Shown: positions 24,839 to 34,932, counted from the first letter of the stretch. The stretch is 64,000 bases of DNA from Ch67 sp041395845 (GCA_041395845.1 JAWKZS010000021.1:1-64000); one strand, 5' to 3'. A program made the numbers and translations. The notes: generated by a model not told the origin, from the letters alone.

Positions 24839-27060
24839 TGAAAACCCTGCCGCTGGGATCAGTGGTGGTTGTCGGGCTCGGCCTGATCGGCGGATCTTTT
24901 GCGCTCGGGCTGAAAGCCCATCGCCTCTGTCGTGAAGTGGTGGGTTGTGGTCGCAGTGAATCAACACTGAAACGCGCCCAGGAGCTGGGTCTGATCGACC
25001 GCTACGAAACCGACCTCGCGGCCGCGGTTAAGACCGCCGATGTGGTCATGCTGGCGGCGCCCATCGGTTCCACCGAAGACCTGCTGCGCGCGATGGCGCC
25101 GGGGCTGGATGGCGAAACGATTGTTACGGATGCCGGCAGTGTCAAAGGCAATGTGGTCGCAGCGGTCAAGGCGGTATTCGGTACCGTGCCCCCCTGGTTC
25201 GTGCCGGGACATCCCATTGCTGGCGCAGAAAAAAGTGGCCCCGATGCCGCCAAGGTGGATCTGTACCGCAAGCATAAGGTGATTCTGACTCCGGTGGAAA
25301 CCACCGATCCGCGGGCAGTCGGCCTTGTGCAGCAACTGTGGCAGAAGCTGGGCGCCGAAGTCCTGCTGATGCAGGTCGAGCAGCATGACAGTGTGCTGGC
25401 GGCGACCAGCCATCTTCCCCACCTGCTGGCCTTTTCCCTGGTGGACACCCTGGCCAAAGAGAATGAAAACCAGGAGATCTTCCGCTATGCTGCCGGCGGT
25501 TTTCGGGACTTCACCCGGATTGCCTCCAGCGATCCCACCATGTGGCATGACATCTTTATTGCGAACAAGGATGCGATACTGGGCGTGATCGGCCATTTCA
25601 ACCGCGGGCTGGAGCAGTTCCGCGACGCGGTTGAGCGGCAGGATTCCCAGGCCATGCTCGGCATCATGACCCGGGCCAAGGCTGCCCGCGACCATTTCAC
25701 CCAATTGTTAGCCAAACGGGCCTACACCACGACTATGAGCGACAAGAACATCATCTTTACCGCCCACTCCGGCGGTGAATGCAAGGGCCGGATTCGAGTG
25801 CCGGGCGACAAGTCCATCTCCCACCGCTCCATCATGCTGGGGTCGCTGGCAGAAGGCGTGACCGAAGTAACCGGCTTCCTCGAAGGCGAGGACAGTCTGG
25901 CCACCCTGCAGACCTTCCGCGACCTGGGCGTCACCATTGAAGGCCCCAATCACGGCCATGTGAAGATCTATGGCGTGGGTATGCACGGCCTGTTGCCGCC
26001 CCATGGCACCCTGTATCTGGGCAATAGCGGTACCTCCATGCGCCTGTTGTCCGGTCTGCTGTCGGCACAGTCCTTCGATTGCGTGTTGACCGGTGACGAA
26101 TCCCTGTCCAAGCGCCCCATGGGCCGGGTTGCCAAGCCGCTGCGGGAAATGGGCGCAGTGGTGGAAACCGAAGAAAAAGGCACGCCGCCGGTCCGTATCA
26201 AAGGTGGGCAGAAACTCAAAGGCATCCACTACGACATGCCCATGGCCAGCGCCCAGGTAAAGTCCTGTGTTCTGCTGGCGGGCCTGTATGCGGAAGGCGA
26301 AACCAGCGTCACCGAGCCGGCGCCGACCCGTGATCACACTGAGCGCATGCTGCGTGGCTTCGGTTACCCGGTCACTGTCGAGGGCAACAAAATCACCCTG
26401 AAAGGCGGCGGCAAACTCACGGCTACCAAGATCGACGTGCCCGCCGACATTTCCTCCGCCGCCTTCTTTATGGTGGCTGCCAGCATCACGCCGGGCGCCG
26501 ATCTGACCCTGGAGCACGTTGGCATCAACCCGACCCGCATTGGTGTGATCAACATCCTTCGCGCCATGGGCGGCAAGCTCGATGTGCTGAACGAGCGCGA
26601 AGTCGGCGGTGAGCCTGTGGCCGACATCCGCATCCAGTACGCACCATTGAAGGGCATTGAGATCCCGGAAGATCAGGTGCCGCTGGCCATCGATGAATTC
26701 CCCTCGCTGTTCATCGCCGCCGCCTGCGCCGAGGGCACCACTGTGCTGCGCGGCGCGGAAGAGCTGCGGGTCAAGGAAAGCGACCGCATCCAGGTCATGG
26801 CCGATGGCCTGAACATCCTCGGCGTGAAAGCCGATCCGACCCCGGATGGCATCATTATTGAAGGTGGCCCGATGGGGAGCGGCATGATCGAAAGCCACGG
26901 CGATCACCGTATTGCCATGTCCTTCGCCGTTGCTGCCCTGCGTTCCCAAGGTGACATTGTCATTAGAAATTGTGCAAATGTGGCGACTTCTTTCCCGAAT
27001 TTCGTTGAACTGTCACGAAAAGTCGGTATGAAGCTCAATGTCGCAGAGGCAGGAGAATAA
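24838..27060 (+). CDS. aroA: Prephenate dehydrogenase/EPSP synthase fusion (TyrA-AroA)
   Basis: A 740-residue fusion. Residues 1-~298 are a TyrA-type dehydrogenase with an NAD-binding GLGLIGGSFALGL and GHPIAGAEKSGP. From residue 300 (MSDKNIIFTAHSGGECKG) runs 3-phosphoshikimate 1-carboxyvinyltransferase, with VPGDKSISHRSIMLGSLAEG, GNSGTSMRLLSGLL and KESDRIQVMADGL. The internal ATG at 25735 sits at the join and could serve as a second start, but the frame is continuous, as in Pseudomonas. It acts in tyrosine synthesis and the shikimate pathway. cmk begins one base after its stop. Confidence 0.96.
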   Translation: MKTLPLGSVVVVGLGLIGGSFALGLKAHRLCREVVGCGRSESTLKRAQELGLIDRYETDLAAAVKTADVVMLAAPIGSTEDLLRAMAPGLDGETIVTDAGSVKGNVVAAVKAVFGTVPPWFVPGHPIAGAEKSGPDAAKVDLYRKHKVILTPVETTDPRAVGLVQQLWQKLGAEVLLMQVEQHDSVLAATSHLPHLLAFSLVDTLAKENENQEIFRYAAGGFRDFTRIASSDPTMWHDIFIANKDAILGVIGHFNRGLEQFRDAVERQDSQAMLGIMTRAKAARDHFTQLLAKRAYTTTMSDKNIIFTAHSGGECKGRIRVPGDKSISHRSIMLGSLAEGVTEVTGFLEGEDSLATLQTFRDLGVTIEGPNHGHVKIYGVGMHGLLPPHGTLYLGNSGTSMRLLSGLLSAQSFDCVLTGDESLSKRPMGRVAKPLREMGAVVETEEKGTPPVRIKGGQKLKGIHYDMPMASAQVKSCVLLAGLYAEGETSVTEPAPTRDHTERMLRGFGYPVTVEGNKITLKGGGKLTATKIDVPADISSAAFFMVAASITPGADLTLEHVGINPTRIGVINILRAMGGKLDVLNEREVGGEPVADIRIQYAPLKGIEIPEDQVPLAIDEFPSLFIAAACAEGTTVLRGAEELRVKESDRIQVMADGLNILGVKADPTPDGIIIEGGPMGSGMIESHGDHRIAMSFAVAALRSQGDIVIRNCANVATSFPNFVELSRKVGMKLNVAEAGE

Positions 27061-27061
27061 C

Positions 27062-27760
27062 ATGGCGAAAGGCCCATTCCGCGTTCCGGTCATCACCATC
27101 GACGGCCCTGGCGGGTCTGGCAAGGGCACCATTGCCCAGCGTACGGCCCAGGCCCTGAAATGGCATCTGCTGGATAGCGGGGCACTGTATCGTCTGGTGG
27201 CGCTGGCGGCGACCAATCACGGGGTCGCACTGGATAATGAAGCCAGCCTGAAGATCCTGGCGGAAAACATGGACGTACAGTTCGTCGTGGATGACCCCAA
27301 TCAGCCGGTGCGCATCGTGCTGGAGGGGGATAATGTCGCCAAAGAGATCCGCTCCGAAGAAGTCGGCAAGCTGGCCTCGAAAGTGGCGGCCCTGCCCAGC
27401 GTGCGGGAAGGTTTGTTGCAGCGACAGTATGATTTCCGCGAAGCGCCCGGTCTGGTGGCCGATGGTCGGGACATGGGCACCGTGGTGTTTCCGGATGCCG
27501 ACCTCAAGATCTACCTGACCGCCAGCGTGGATGAGCGGGCAGAGCGCCGTTACAAGCAGTTGCAAGACAAGGGCTTGAGTGCTAACTTAGCCGACCTTAA
27601 AGCGGCGATTCAGGCCCGTGACGAACAGGACATGAATCGTGCAGTGGCGCCTCTGGTGCCCGCGGACGACGCTGTAATTATCGACAGTACTGACATGACG
27701 ATTGACGAGGTGTTTACCGAACTGATGTATCATGCCAGGCAAAAGGGGCTGGTCCAGTAA
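27062..27760 (+). CDS. cmk: Cytidylate kinase
   Basis: Phosphorylates CMP and dCMP. From ATG 27062 (MAKGPFRVPVITIDGPGGSG), with GCAGGAGA just upstream inside the end of aroA, it has 232 residues. The P-loop is GPGGSGKGT. Other blocks are DSGALYRLVALAA, DGRDMGTVVFPDADLKIYLT and DSTDMTIDEV. The frame extends to 27038 but the ribosome site decides for 27062. rpsA follows after 225 bases, the usual order. Confidence 0.96.
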   Translation: MAKGPFRVPVITIDGPGGSGKGTIAQRTAQALKWHLLDSGALYRLVALAATNHGVALDNEASLKILAENMDVQFVVDDPNQPVRIVLEGDNVAKEIRSEEVGKLASKVAALPSVREGLLQRQYDFREAPGLVADGRDMGTVVFPDADLKIYLTASVDERAERRYKQLQDKGLSANLADLKAAIQARDEQDMNRAVAPLVPADDAVIIDSTDMTIDEVFTELMYHARQKGLVQ

Positions 27761-27793
27761 CCGCCCACCAAGTCTTACATAGATAAGACATTG

Positions 27794-27872
27794 TCAAATC
27801 AGCGCTTTAGCTGATTTGAGCGCAGAATAAAGTCGCAAATGAGGGCCGCCTCAGGGTGGTTTTTATTTGCGA
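27794..27872 (+). promoter_or_regulatory. Structured leader of rpsA with terminator-like hairpin
   Basis: Two hairpins precede rpsA. The first is a perfect 10-base stem, TCAAATCAGC (27794-27803) with GCTGATTTGA (27810-27819). In the second, TCGCAAAT (27833-27840) pairs with ATTTGCGA (27865-27872). It encloses CCGCC-TCAG-GGTGG followed by five T (to 27864), which reads as a weak intrinsic terminator. The inner and outer stems partly compete. Termination of the cmk transcript or control of rpsA is possible; S1 represses its own synthesis in E. coli. Confidence 0.5.
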
Positions 27873-27985
27873 TTTTGGCGTTTTTCATCACTCATCCAAG
27901 GCGCCAGCCGTGGTGAAAGACACAAGCAAACAACCCGTATGTCGCTGGCAGCGTGCGGTTTGAACGTTAACCACAGGTCTGAAAC

Positions 27986-29662
27986 ATGAGCGAAAGCTTT
28001 GCCCAACTTTTTGAAGAAAGTCTGAAAGAACTCGACATGAACCCCGGTTCCATCGTCAAAGGCACTATCGTGTCTATCGATGATGATTGGGTCACTGTCT
28101 ATGCGGGTCTGAAATCCGAAGGTGTGATTCCCCGTGACCAATTCCTGTCCGAGCGCGGCGAACTGGAAATCGCGGTAGGCGATGAAGTCGACGTAGCACT
28201 GGAATCCCTCGAAGACGGTTTCGGTGAAACCCGTCTGTCCCGTGAAAAAGCCAAGCGCGCCGAGTCCTGGAAGCGTCTGGAGAAGGCTTTCGAAGCGTCT
28301 GAAGTGGTCAAAGGCATCATCAACGGCAAGGTCAAGGGTGGTTTCACCGTTGATATCGAATCCGTTCGCGCATTCCTGCCGGGCTCTCTGGTAGACGTTC
28401 GCCCCGTACGCGATACCGCTCACCTCGAAGGTAAAGAGCTGGAATTCAAAGTCATCAAACTCGACGCCAAGCGCAACAACGTTGTTGTGTCCCGTCGTGC
28501 CGTTCTGGAAGCAGAAAACAGTGCAGAGCGCGAAGCGCTGCTGGAAAAACTGCAAGAGGGAATGGAAGTCAAGGGTATCGTCAAGAACCTCACCGACTAC
28601 GGTGCGTTCGTGGATCTGGGCGGTATCGACGGTCTGCTGCACATCACCGACATGGCCTGGAAGCGTATCAAGCATCCGAGCGAAATCGTGGAAGTGGGCG
28701 ACGAGATCCTGGTGAAGGTTCTGAAATTCGATCGCGATCGCAATCGTGTTTCCCTGGGCCTCAAGCAACTGGGCTCCGATCCGTGGGTTGAAATCACCAA
28801 CCGTTATCCGGAAGGCAGCCGCGTGAAGGCGCGCGTTACCAACCTGACTGACTACGGCTGCTTTGCCGAACTGCAGGAAGGTGTTGAAGGTCTGGTTCAC
28901 GTTTCCGAAATGGATTGGACCAACAAGAACGTGCATCCGTCCAAAGTCGTTTCCATCGGTGACGAAGTTGACGTAATCGTTCTGGACATCGACGAAGAGC
29001 GTCGTCGTATTTCCCTGGGTATCAAGCAGTGCAAACCCAATCCGTGGGAAGAGTTCGCTACCAAGTTCAACAAGGGCGACAAGATTTCCGGCAAGATCAA
29101 GTCCATCACTGACTTCGGTATCTTCATCGGTCTGGACGGCGGCATCGACGGTCTGGTTCACCTGTCTGACATCAGCTGGGATCTGCCAGGCGAAGAAGCC
29201 GTTCGCAACTACAAGAAGGGCGACGAAATCGAAACCGTCATCCTGTCTGTTGATCCAGAGCGCGAGCGCATCTCCCTGGGCGTCAAGCAGCTGGAGCAGG
29301 ATCCGTTCGCGATGTTCGTACAGGACAACGACAAGGGTACTGTTGTGAAAGGCACCGTGAAGTCTGTTGACGCGAAGGGTGCTGTGGTTGATCTGGGTGA
29401 CGGCGTTGAAGCTTCCCTGAAGGCTTCTGAAATCAGCCGTGACCGCGTTGAGGATGCTCGCAACCACCTGAAAGAAGGTGACGAAGTTGAAGCCCGCATC
29501 ATCAGCGTTGATCGCAAGAACCGCGCTATCGCCCTGTCCATCAAGGCGAAAGATGCTGCCGATGAGAAAGAAGCCATCAAGAGCCTGAACCAGGTTCAGG
29601 AATCTGCGGCTCCGAAGACCATCGGTGACCTGATCAAGCAGCAGTTGAACGCAGACAAGTAA
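27986..29662 (+). CDS. rpsA: 30S ribosomal protein S1
   Basis: 558 residues, the usual length of proteobacterial S1, with six S1 RNA-binding repeats. The first two are the degenerate ribosome-binding ones (from GSIVKGTIVSIDDDWV). The later four show the repeated pattern LTDYGAFVDLGGIDGLLHI, LTDYGCFAELQEGVEGLVHV, ITDFGIFIGLDGGIDGLVHL and VDAKGAVVDLGDGVEASLKA. S1 brings mRNA to the 30S subunit. Codon use is strongly biased, as expected for a highly expressed gene. ihfB, which follows rpsA in Pseudomonas, is 30 kb away here. Confidence 0.98.
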   Translation: MSESFAQLFEESLKELDMNPGSIVKGTIVSIDDDWVTVYAGLKSEGVIPRDQFLSERGELEIAVGDEVDVALESLEDGFGETRLSREKAKRAESWKRLEKAFEASEVVKGIINGKVKGGFTVDIESVRAFLPGSLVDVRPVRDTAHLEGKELEFKVIKLDAKRNNVVVSRRAVLEAENSAEREALLEKLQEGMEVKGIVKNLTDYGAFVDLGGIDGLLHITDMAWKRIKHPSEIVEVGDEILVKVLKFDRDRNRVSLGLKQLGSDPWVEITNRYPEGSRVKARVTNLTDYGCFAELQEGVEGLVHVSEMDWTNKNVHPSKVVSIGDEVDVIVLDIDEERRRISLGIKQCKPNPWEEFATKFNKGDKISGKIKSITDFGIFIGLDGGIDGLVHLSDISWDLPGEEAVRNYKKGDEIETVILSVDPERERISLGVKQLEQDPFAMFVQDNDKGTVVKGTVKSVDAKGAVVDLGDGVEASLKASEISRDRVEDARNHLKEGDEVEARIISVDRKNRAIALSIKAKDAADEKEAIKSLNQVQESAAPKTIGDLIKQQLNADK

Positions 29663-29691
29663 TTGTCGGTTTTCACCGTTTGATCACAAGA

Positions 29692-29716
29692 GGGGCGGCC
29701 AACACCGCCCCTTTTT
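29692..29716 (+). terminator. Rho-independent terminator of rpsA
   Basis: GGGGCGG (29692-29698), loop CCAACA, CCGCCCC (29705-29711), then five T. It lies 30 bases after the rpsA stop and closes the gyrA-rpsA block. Confidence 0.92.
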
Positions 29717-29803
29717 GTTGCCCGCAGAAAATGCCCCGGGTTATGCTCACGACCCAATCTGGATTTCCCTCCCTTTTTCGTTCACTCCGCAGGAGAGCAT
29801 TAC

Positions 29804-30649
29804 ATGACATTACAGCGTGGAAACGTCGCAGCTATTACCGGTGCCGGTTCGGGCATTGGCCGGGCTCTGGCACTTGCCTTGGCGAAGGAAGGCTGTGATC
29901 TGGCTCTGTCCGATGTCAATGAGGCGGGGTTGCAGGAAACGGCACAGCAGGCACAGGCGTCTGGTGTGAAGGTGCATGTGCAAAAGCTGGATGTGGCAGA
30001 TCGTGATGCGGTTTATCAGTGGGCCGATACGGTGGTGTCCCATTTCGGCAAGGTCAACATGATCTTCAATAATGCCGGTGTGTCACTGTCAGAAACGGTC
30101 GAAAGCATGGGCTATGACAATTTCGAATGGCTCATGAATATCAATTTCTGGGGCGTCGTTTACGGTACCAAGGCTTTTCTGCCCTATCTCAAGCAATCCG
30201 GTGATGGTCACATCATCAATATCTCCAGCGTGTTCGGCATTATCGGTGTGCCGACCCAGAGCGCCTACAATGCGGCCAAATTTGCGGTGCGCGGTTTTAC
30301 CGAAAGCCTGCGGGAGGAAATGGCGATATCCGGCTATCCGGTGCAGGTCACCTGTGTGCATCCCGGCGGCATCAAGACCAACATCGTGCGCAGCAGTCGT
30401 ATTGGCGATGTCGGCAATATGGCACCCAAGGAAAAGAACAAGGCAGCAAAACAGTTTGATGCCATGGCACGGACCTCGCCGGAGGACGCGGCCCGCATCA
30501 TTCTGGACGGCGTGCGCAATAGCGCGCCACGCGTATTGATCGGGATGGACGCGAAGGTGATTGATACCGTACAGCGCCTGCTACCGACCGGCTACCAGAA
30601 GCTGCTGATCTGGAGCACCCGGCGCGGTCAGAAGAAGGCGCAGCAATAA
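29804..30649 (+). CDS. SDR family NAD(P)-dependent oxidoreductase
   Basis: A 281-residue classical short-chain dehydrogenase. The cofactor motif TGAGSGIGRALALALA is near residue 13, NNAGVSLSE follows, the catalytic Ser is in INISSVFGI and Tyr/Lys in YNAAK, then HPGGIKTNIVR. AGGAG precedes the ATG. The substrate is unknown; relatives in oil-degrading marine bacteria are often annotated as acyl or alcohol dehydrogenases. It stands alone between two terminators, next to convergent tolC. Confidence 0.88.
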   Translation: MTLQRGNVAAITGAGSGIGRALALALAKEGCDLALSDVNEAGLQETAQQAQASGVKVHVQKLDVADRDAVYQWADTVVSHFGKVNMIFNNAGVSLSETVESMGYDNFEWLMNINFWGVVYGTKAFLPYLKQSGDGHIINISSVFGIIGVPTQSAYNAAKFAVRGFTESLREEMAISGYPVQVTCVHPGGIKTNIVRSSRIGDVGNMAPKEKNKAAKQFDAMARTSPEDAARIILDGVRNSAPRVLIGMDAKVIDTVQRLLPTGYQKLLIWSTRRGQKKAQQ

Positions 30650-30650
30650 A

Positions 30651-30675
30651 AAAGGCGGCTGATTCGGCCGCCTTT
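30651..30675. terminator. Bidirectional terminator between SDR and tolC
   Basis: AAAGGCGGC (30651-30659), 7-base loop, GCCGCCTTT (30667-30675). A/T runs on both sides allow it to act for both convergent genes. Confidence 0.85.
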
Positions 30676-30699
30676 CGCTTACAGAATCAACCAGCGTAA

Positions 30700-32040
30700 T
30701 CAGGACTGCTTGATCCACTGCTCCAGTGCCAGCAGTTCCTGTTCCGTCAGCATGCCAGCGACCTGCTTCAGGCGCAGCGAGTTGAGGATGTAATCAAAGC
30801 GGGCGTTGATATAGTCGCGCTGGGCCTGAAACAGGTTGCGTTGTACGGACAGTACGTCAACGATGGTACGGGTACCGGCTTCATAGCCTGCCTGGGTGGC
30901 GTCCAGGGCAACACGTGCGGAGGTCTGGCTCTGCTTGCGCGCATTCACCTGCGCCACGTTGGCGACCACCAGCTGGTAGAAGTTGGTGGCGTCCTGGATC
31001 ACCTGACGACGGGCATAGTTTTCCGTATCCCTGGCAGCCAGCGACAGGTACTTGCTCTGGCGTTGGCTGGCGCTGGTCAGGCCACCACTGTAGAGCGGGA
31101 TTTCCAGCTGCAGGGAAATGGTTGTAGCTGTGGTGTCCGGCGTGTCGATGCCTGGTTGCTGAAAACTCAGCGGGGCATCTGACGTGTTATGCGCATAGGA
31201 ACCGACCAGATCTAGGGTAGGGGCATGGCCGGCACGCTTCACCCTGTAATCCTGCTCCGCTGCCTGGGCTGCGAAGACGGCTGCCTGGAGTGTGCTGTTG
31301 TTGGCCAGTGAGCGTTCGATCCACTGATTCAGGTCCAGCGGCTGTGGCGGTACAACCGGCAGGCTTTCGGCAATGTCACTGACATCGTCGATCTTGGTAC
31401 CTGTCAGGGTTTCAAGAATGCGCAGGGCAACGAACAGGTCGCTTTCCGCAGCGATGCGCGCCGATACAGCGGAGTCATAGGCCGCTTGGGCTTCGTGGAC
31501 ATCGGTAATGGCGACCAGACCCACTTCGAAGCGTTGCTTGCTCTGTTCCAGCTGGCGCGAGATGGCTTCTTCTTCGCCCTTGCGGAACGTCAGGTTGGCA
31601 CGGGCACGCAGCACTTCCAGATAGCGGGTGACAACGCGGAGATAGAAGTCTTCGGCATTGCGCAGGTATTCTGCTTCGTATTGGCTGTTCAGTGCCTTGC
31701 CGCGCTGGTAGCTGTGCCAGTTTTCCAGGCGAAACAGCGGTTGTACGATGCTGGCGGAGTAGCCGGTGGTGTCGTAATCAAAGGTGTCAACACCGTCCAC
31801 ATCCAGCTCTTCCTGGCTGTAGCTGCCGTTCAGTTTGGCTTGCGGCAGCAGACCGGCGCGGGACTGTTCCAGTACCTGCTGGTTGGCCATGTACTGGTTT
31901 TTTACCGCTGCCCACTGTGGATCATTCTGTTGCGCCAGTTCATAGGTGCGCTTGAGCGTTACAACTTCAGCATGGGCGGTTGCAGTCACCAGTGCTGTCA
32001 GAGTCGCCAGAAGTGTCAGGCGAAAGGGGCGTAATGTCAT
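30700..32040 (-). CDS. tolC: TolC family outer membrane efflux/secretion channel
   Basis: 446 residues from ATG 32040 (MTLRPFRLTLLATLTALVTA, then THAEVV), a Sec signal peptide cleaved after AHA. The mature part has the two repeated OEP units of TolC: LKRTYELAQQNDPQWAAVKN at the start of the first, GHAPTLDLVGSYAH in the strand region, and ARVALDATQAGYEAGTRTIV plus LSVQRNLFQAQRDYI in the second. TolC trimers form the outer-membrane exit for efflux pumps and type I secretion. No pump genes are adjacent. The frame upstream of 32040 belongs to the divergent intergenic region. Confidence 0.93.
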   Translation of the reverse strand: MTLRPFRLTLLATLTALVTATAHAEVVTLKRTYELAQQNDPQWAAVKNQYMANQQVLEQSRAGLLPQAKLNGSYSQEELDVDGVDTFDYDTTGYSASIVQPLFRLENWHSYQRGKALNSQYEAEYLRNAEDFYLRVVTRYLEVLRARANLTFRKGEEEAISRQLEQSKQRFEVGLVAITDVHEAQAAYDSAVSARIAAESDLFVALRILETLTGTKIDDVSDIAESLPVVPPQPLDLNQWIERSLANNSTLQAAVFAAQAAEQDYRVKRAGHAPTLDLVGSYAHNTSDAPLSFQQPGIDTPDTTATTISLQLEIPLYSGGLTSASQRQSKYLSLAARDTENYARRQVIQDATNFYQLVVANVAQVNARKQSQTSARVALDATQAGYEAGTRTIVDVLSVQRNLFQAQRDYINARFDYILNSLRLKQVAGMLTEQELLALEQWIKQS

Positions 32041-32128
32041 GGGAACCCTCGTAAGGCAAACTGATTGGGCTGGCAGAGCGTCGAGTGTATCATTTGGATC
32101 AGGAATCGCCAGCAGTGGAATCAATGTT

Positions 32129-32446
32129 ATGTCGGATCGAGCCCTGATGTTGTCACTATTGCAACAGATGGAAGATAGCATGCGCGCCATTTCCCTGTGG
32201 GAAGGAGTCAGTCCACCGGCGACGGCGTTTGCCAGTGAACTGCCGTTCTGCGTGGATACGCTGCGGTTTTCCCAATGGCTGCAATGGGTGTTCATCGCGC
32301 GTTTTCGGGCGCTGCTGGAAGGCAATCTTCCGCTGCCAGTGAATTGCAATATCGCCACGATGGCAGAGGAGGCATTCCGGGATATGGCGGAAACAGAGAT
32401 GCTGCTGGGATTGTTACGCCAGTTCGACGCCTTGTTCGATAGCTGA
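32129..32446 (+). CDS. yqcC: YqcC family protein (DUF446)
   Basis: A 105-residue protein from ATG 32129 with GGAA 8 bases upstream. LPFCVDTLRFSQWLQWVFIA and RALLEGNLPLP match YqcC, an all-helical protein of unknown function encoded beside the tRNA pseudouridine synthase gene truC in enterobacteria; no truC is here. It is divergent from tolC and converges on the histidine kinase gene with 8 bases between stops. Confidence 0.85.
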   Translation: MSDRALMLSLLQQMEDSMRAISLWEGVSPPATAFASELPFCVDTLRFSQWLQWVFIARFRALLEGNLPLPVNCNIATMAEEAFRDMAETEMLLGLLRQFDALFDS

Positions 32447-32454
32447 AATCGATT

Positions 32455-34877
32455 TCAGACGCGCAGTTTGTCGCGCCGCAGGGAAGCCGCAAGTTTCTGC
32501 TTGAGGGCGTCGAGGCGAATCGGCTTGGTCAGGTAGTCGTCCATGCCGGCCTGCATGCACAAATCCCTGGATTCACTGACGGCGTGCGCGGTGACAGCGA
32601 TGATCGTCAGGTGTGGCAGGCCGTTGGTGAGTTCAAACGTGCGAATCTGCCGGGTAGCTTCATAACCGTCCATTTCGGGCATCTCGCAATCCATCAGCAC
32701 CACGTCGTAGGTGCTGTGATGGTTGCGATAGAGTTCAACCGCTTCATGACCGTTAGTGGCGAAGTCCATGGTGGCACCGGCTTTTGTCAGCAGACCTTTG
32801 ATGACGACCCGGTTGACCTCGTTGTCCTCGGCGACCAGCACGTGCGCATTGACACTGTCGGGGAACGTTTCAACCGGTTCGTCACTGCGCGGTTCAGGCG
32901 CGCTGTCGCTCAGTCGGCCAATCTCGAAACGGCAGGTAAACCAGAAGGTGGAACCCTTGTTGGTATCACTGTCCACGCCGATTTCACCATTCATCAGCTG
33001 CACCAGTTCCCGACAGATGGAAAGACCGAGGCCGGTACCGCCGTAGCGTCGTGTGGTTGAACTGTCGGCCTGGCTGAAGGGTTTGAACAGCAGCTGTTGT
33101 GCCTCGCGCGAGATGCCGATACCGGTGTCCTTTACCTGAAATGCCAGATAGGCCCGGTTGTCTTCGCTTTTTTCGATATTGGCAATGATGCCGATGCTGC
33201 CATGCTTGGTGAACTTCACCGCGTTGCTCATGAGATTCAGCAATATCTGGCGCAGGCGGGTCGGATCGCCAATCAGTACGGACGGAATATCCTTCGCGAT
33301 GCGGGTGTAAAAACTCAGATTGCTGGAAAGCTCCTTGCTCTGGATCACGGCCATGCATTCCTGTACCAGCGTATGCGGATTGAAAGGGATGCGTTCCAGT
33401 TCCATGCGGCGGGCTTCGATCTTGGACAGGTCGAGAATGTCATTGATCAGGTGGAGCAGGGCGTTGCCGGAGTTGGAAATGGTTTCCACATAACGGCGCT
33501 GCTCCTTGTTCAGCGGGGTTTCCTTCAGCAGTTCGGCAATGCCGATCACACCGTTCATGGGGGTGCGGATTTCATGGCTCATCTTGGCAAGAAATTCACT
33601 TTTGGCGGTACTGGCAGCCTGGGCCTTGTAGGCTTCGCGCATCTTTTCCAGCAGCTGGGACTGGGCCTTGAACTTTTCCTTGCGCTCTTCGTTGTAGAAA
33701 CTGCCAAAAGCCATGGACAGCAGCACCACTTCAATGGCGGAGCCAATCTGCCCGGCGTTTTCAGTTACGAAATTCACGGCGATGACCCCAGTGTAATTTA
33801 GCGTCAGTAACACGAATCCCGATATCACGGTGACCCAGGCAAGGGTATAAAAGCGCGCAATGTGCAGGCCCGCGCGCCAGGACATGATGCCTGCGCCCAG
33901 GTTGAGGCACATCGCGATCAGCAGTCCGTAAATGCCCATGCGTACCACGACATGTCGTAGGGCAGCATGAATGAGCCAGCCATTACGGCCAGATGCCATA
34001 AACAATGCCGCTCAGCATCGCAATAGTAGTAGCGCGGCGTATAACGCCGACTGTCGAGGAAGTACACCGAGAACAGCAGCGCGAAGGTGACAGTACCGCC
34101 CAGGAAGAAGTTGACCGACAGTTGGTTCCAGGTGGTCCACGATGGCCAGATGTACTGGAACACCAGCCCTTTGGAAATGGAGAAAGCGCCGGTCTGGAAA
34201 AACAGGTAGGCGATGTAGAACAGGTAGGCGCGATTGCGCACCATGAAAAACAGGAACAGGTTGTAGAAAAACATCACCACCATGGTGCCGACATAGATGC
34301 CCTGGCCCATGATGTAGAGCTGGTCGTTTTTGATGAATTCGGCTTCTTCCCACAACAGCACCGGCAGCTTGATCGAGCCAGCGGTTTCCAGACGAATGTA
34401 GATTTCAACGTCTTCGGTAAGGGGGATCGACAGCGGGAAGAGGAAATTGCGGTGGTCGATGGGGCGGTGGGAATGCGGTAATTTGTCACCCACGTGATAG
34501 GACTTCTCGATCTTGGAGTTCTGGATCAGATACACATCAAGATAGTCATGCATCGGATAGTCGATGCTCAGCAACCATTCGCTCCTGCTGGGGTGCAGGT
34601 TGCGGACGGTGGTGCGGAACCAGAAGACACTTTTGTTGTAGCCCATGTTGGGCACTGCTTCCTGGGTGCGGTACCACTGGTCCTGGTGTGTTCCTGCCAG
34701 CAGCTGGTTGATCCGGAAATCGCCCTCCGGGTCTTCCAGAATCTCCATCTGGGCGGACAGCACATAGCGGCCGGTACCGGATTCGAGCACAACTCTGCCG
34801 GTGTTTTCGGCGAGCGCCAAGTTACTGGCCAAGGCCAGTAAAAACAGGCAGATCAGGCGAGTCAGCTGTGTCAGCAT
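32455..34877 (-). pseudogene. 7TMR-DISM hybrid histidine kinase, frameshifted
   Basis: Read from 34877 the gene starts with a signal peptide (MLTQLTRLICLFLLALASNL), a periplasmic 7TMR-DISM extracellular domain, and the 7TM block (QGIYVGTMVVMFFYNLFLFF onward). That frame fails near 33918. The rest of the 7TM region continues in another frame (from about 33950, VVRMGIYGLLIAMCLN), followed by a coiled coil, HisKA (FLAKMSHEIRTPMNG), HATPase (NLMSNAVKF, DTGIGIS, GGTGLGLSICREL) and a receiver domain (VVLMDCEMPEMDGYEA). One base missing around 33943-33955 explains the break. If real, the sensor is cut from the kinase. It lies downstream of prc and the HIT gene. Confidence 0.87.
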
Positions 34878-34932
34878 GGGGCCTGGCTCGCGATGCACGG
34901 CATTGTCAAAGTGCTGAACCCTTATTCTGGTT

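Noticed and set aside
24838..27060. Separate tyrA and aroA genes
   Set aside because: The frame is continuous across the join with no stop, and the same fusion is known in Pseudomonas. The internal ATG at 25735 is noted only as a possible second start.
27863..29467. 534-codon open frame antisense to rpsA
   Set aside because: Same cause: biased codon use in a highly expressed gene leaves few stops on the other strand.
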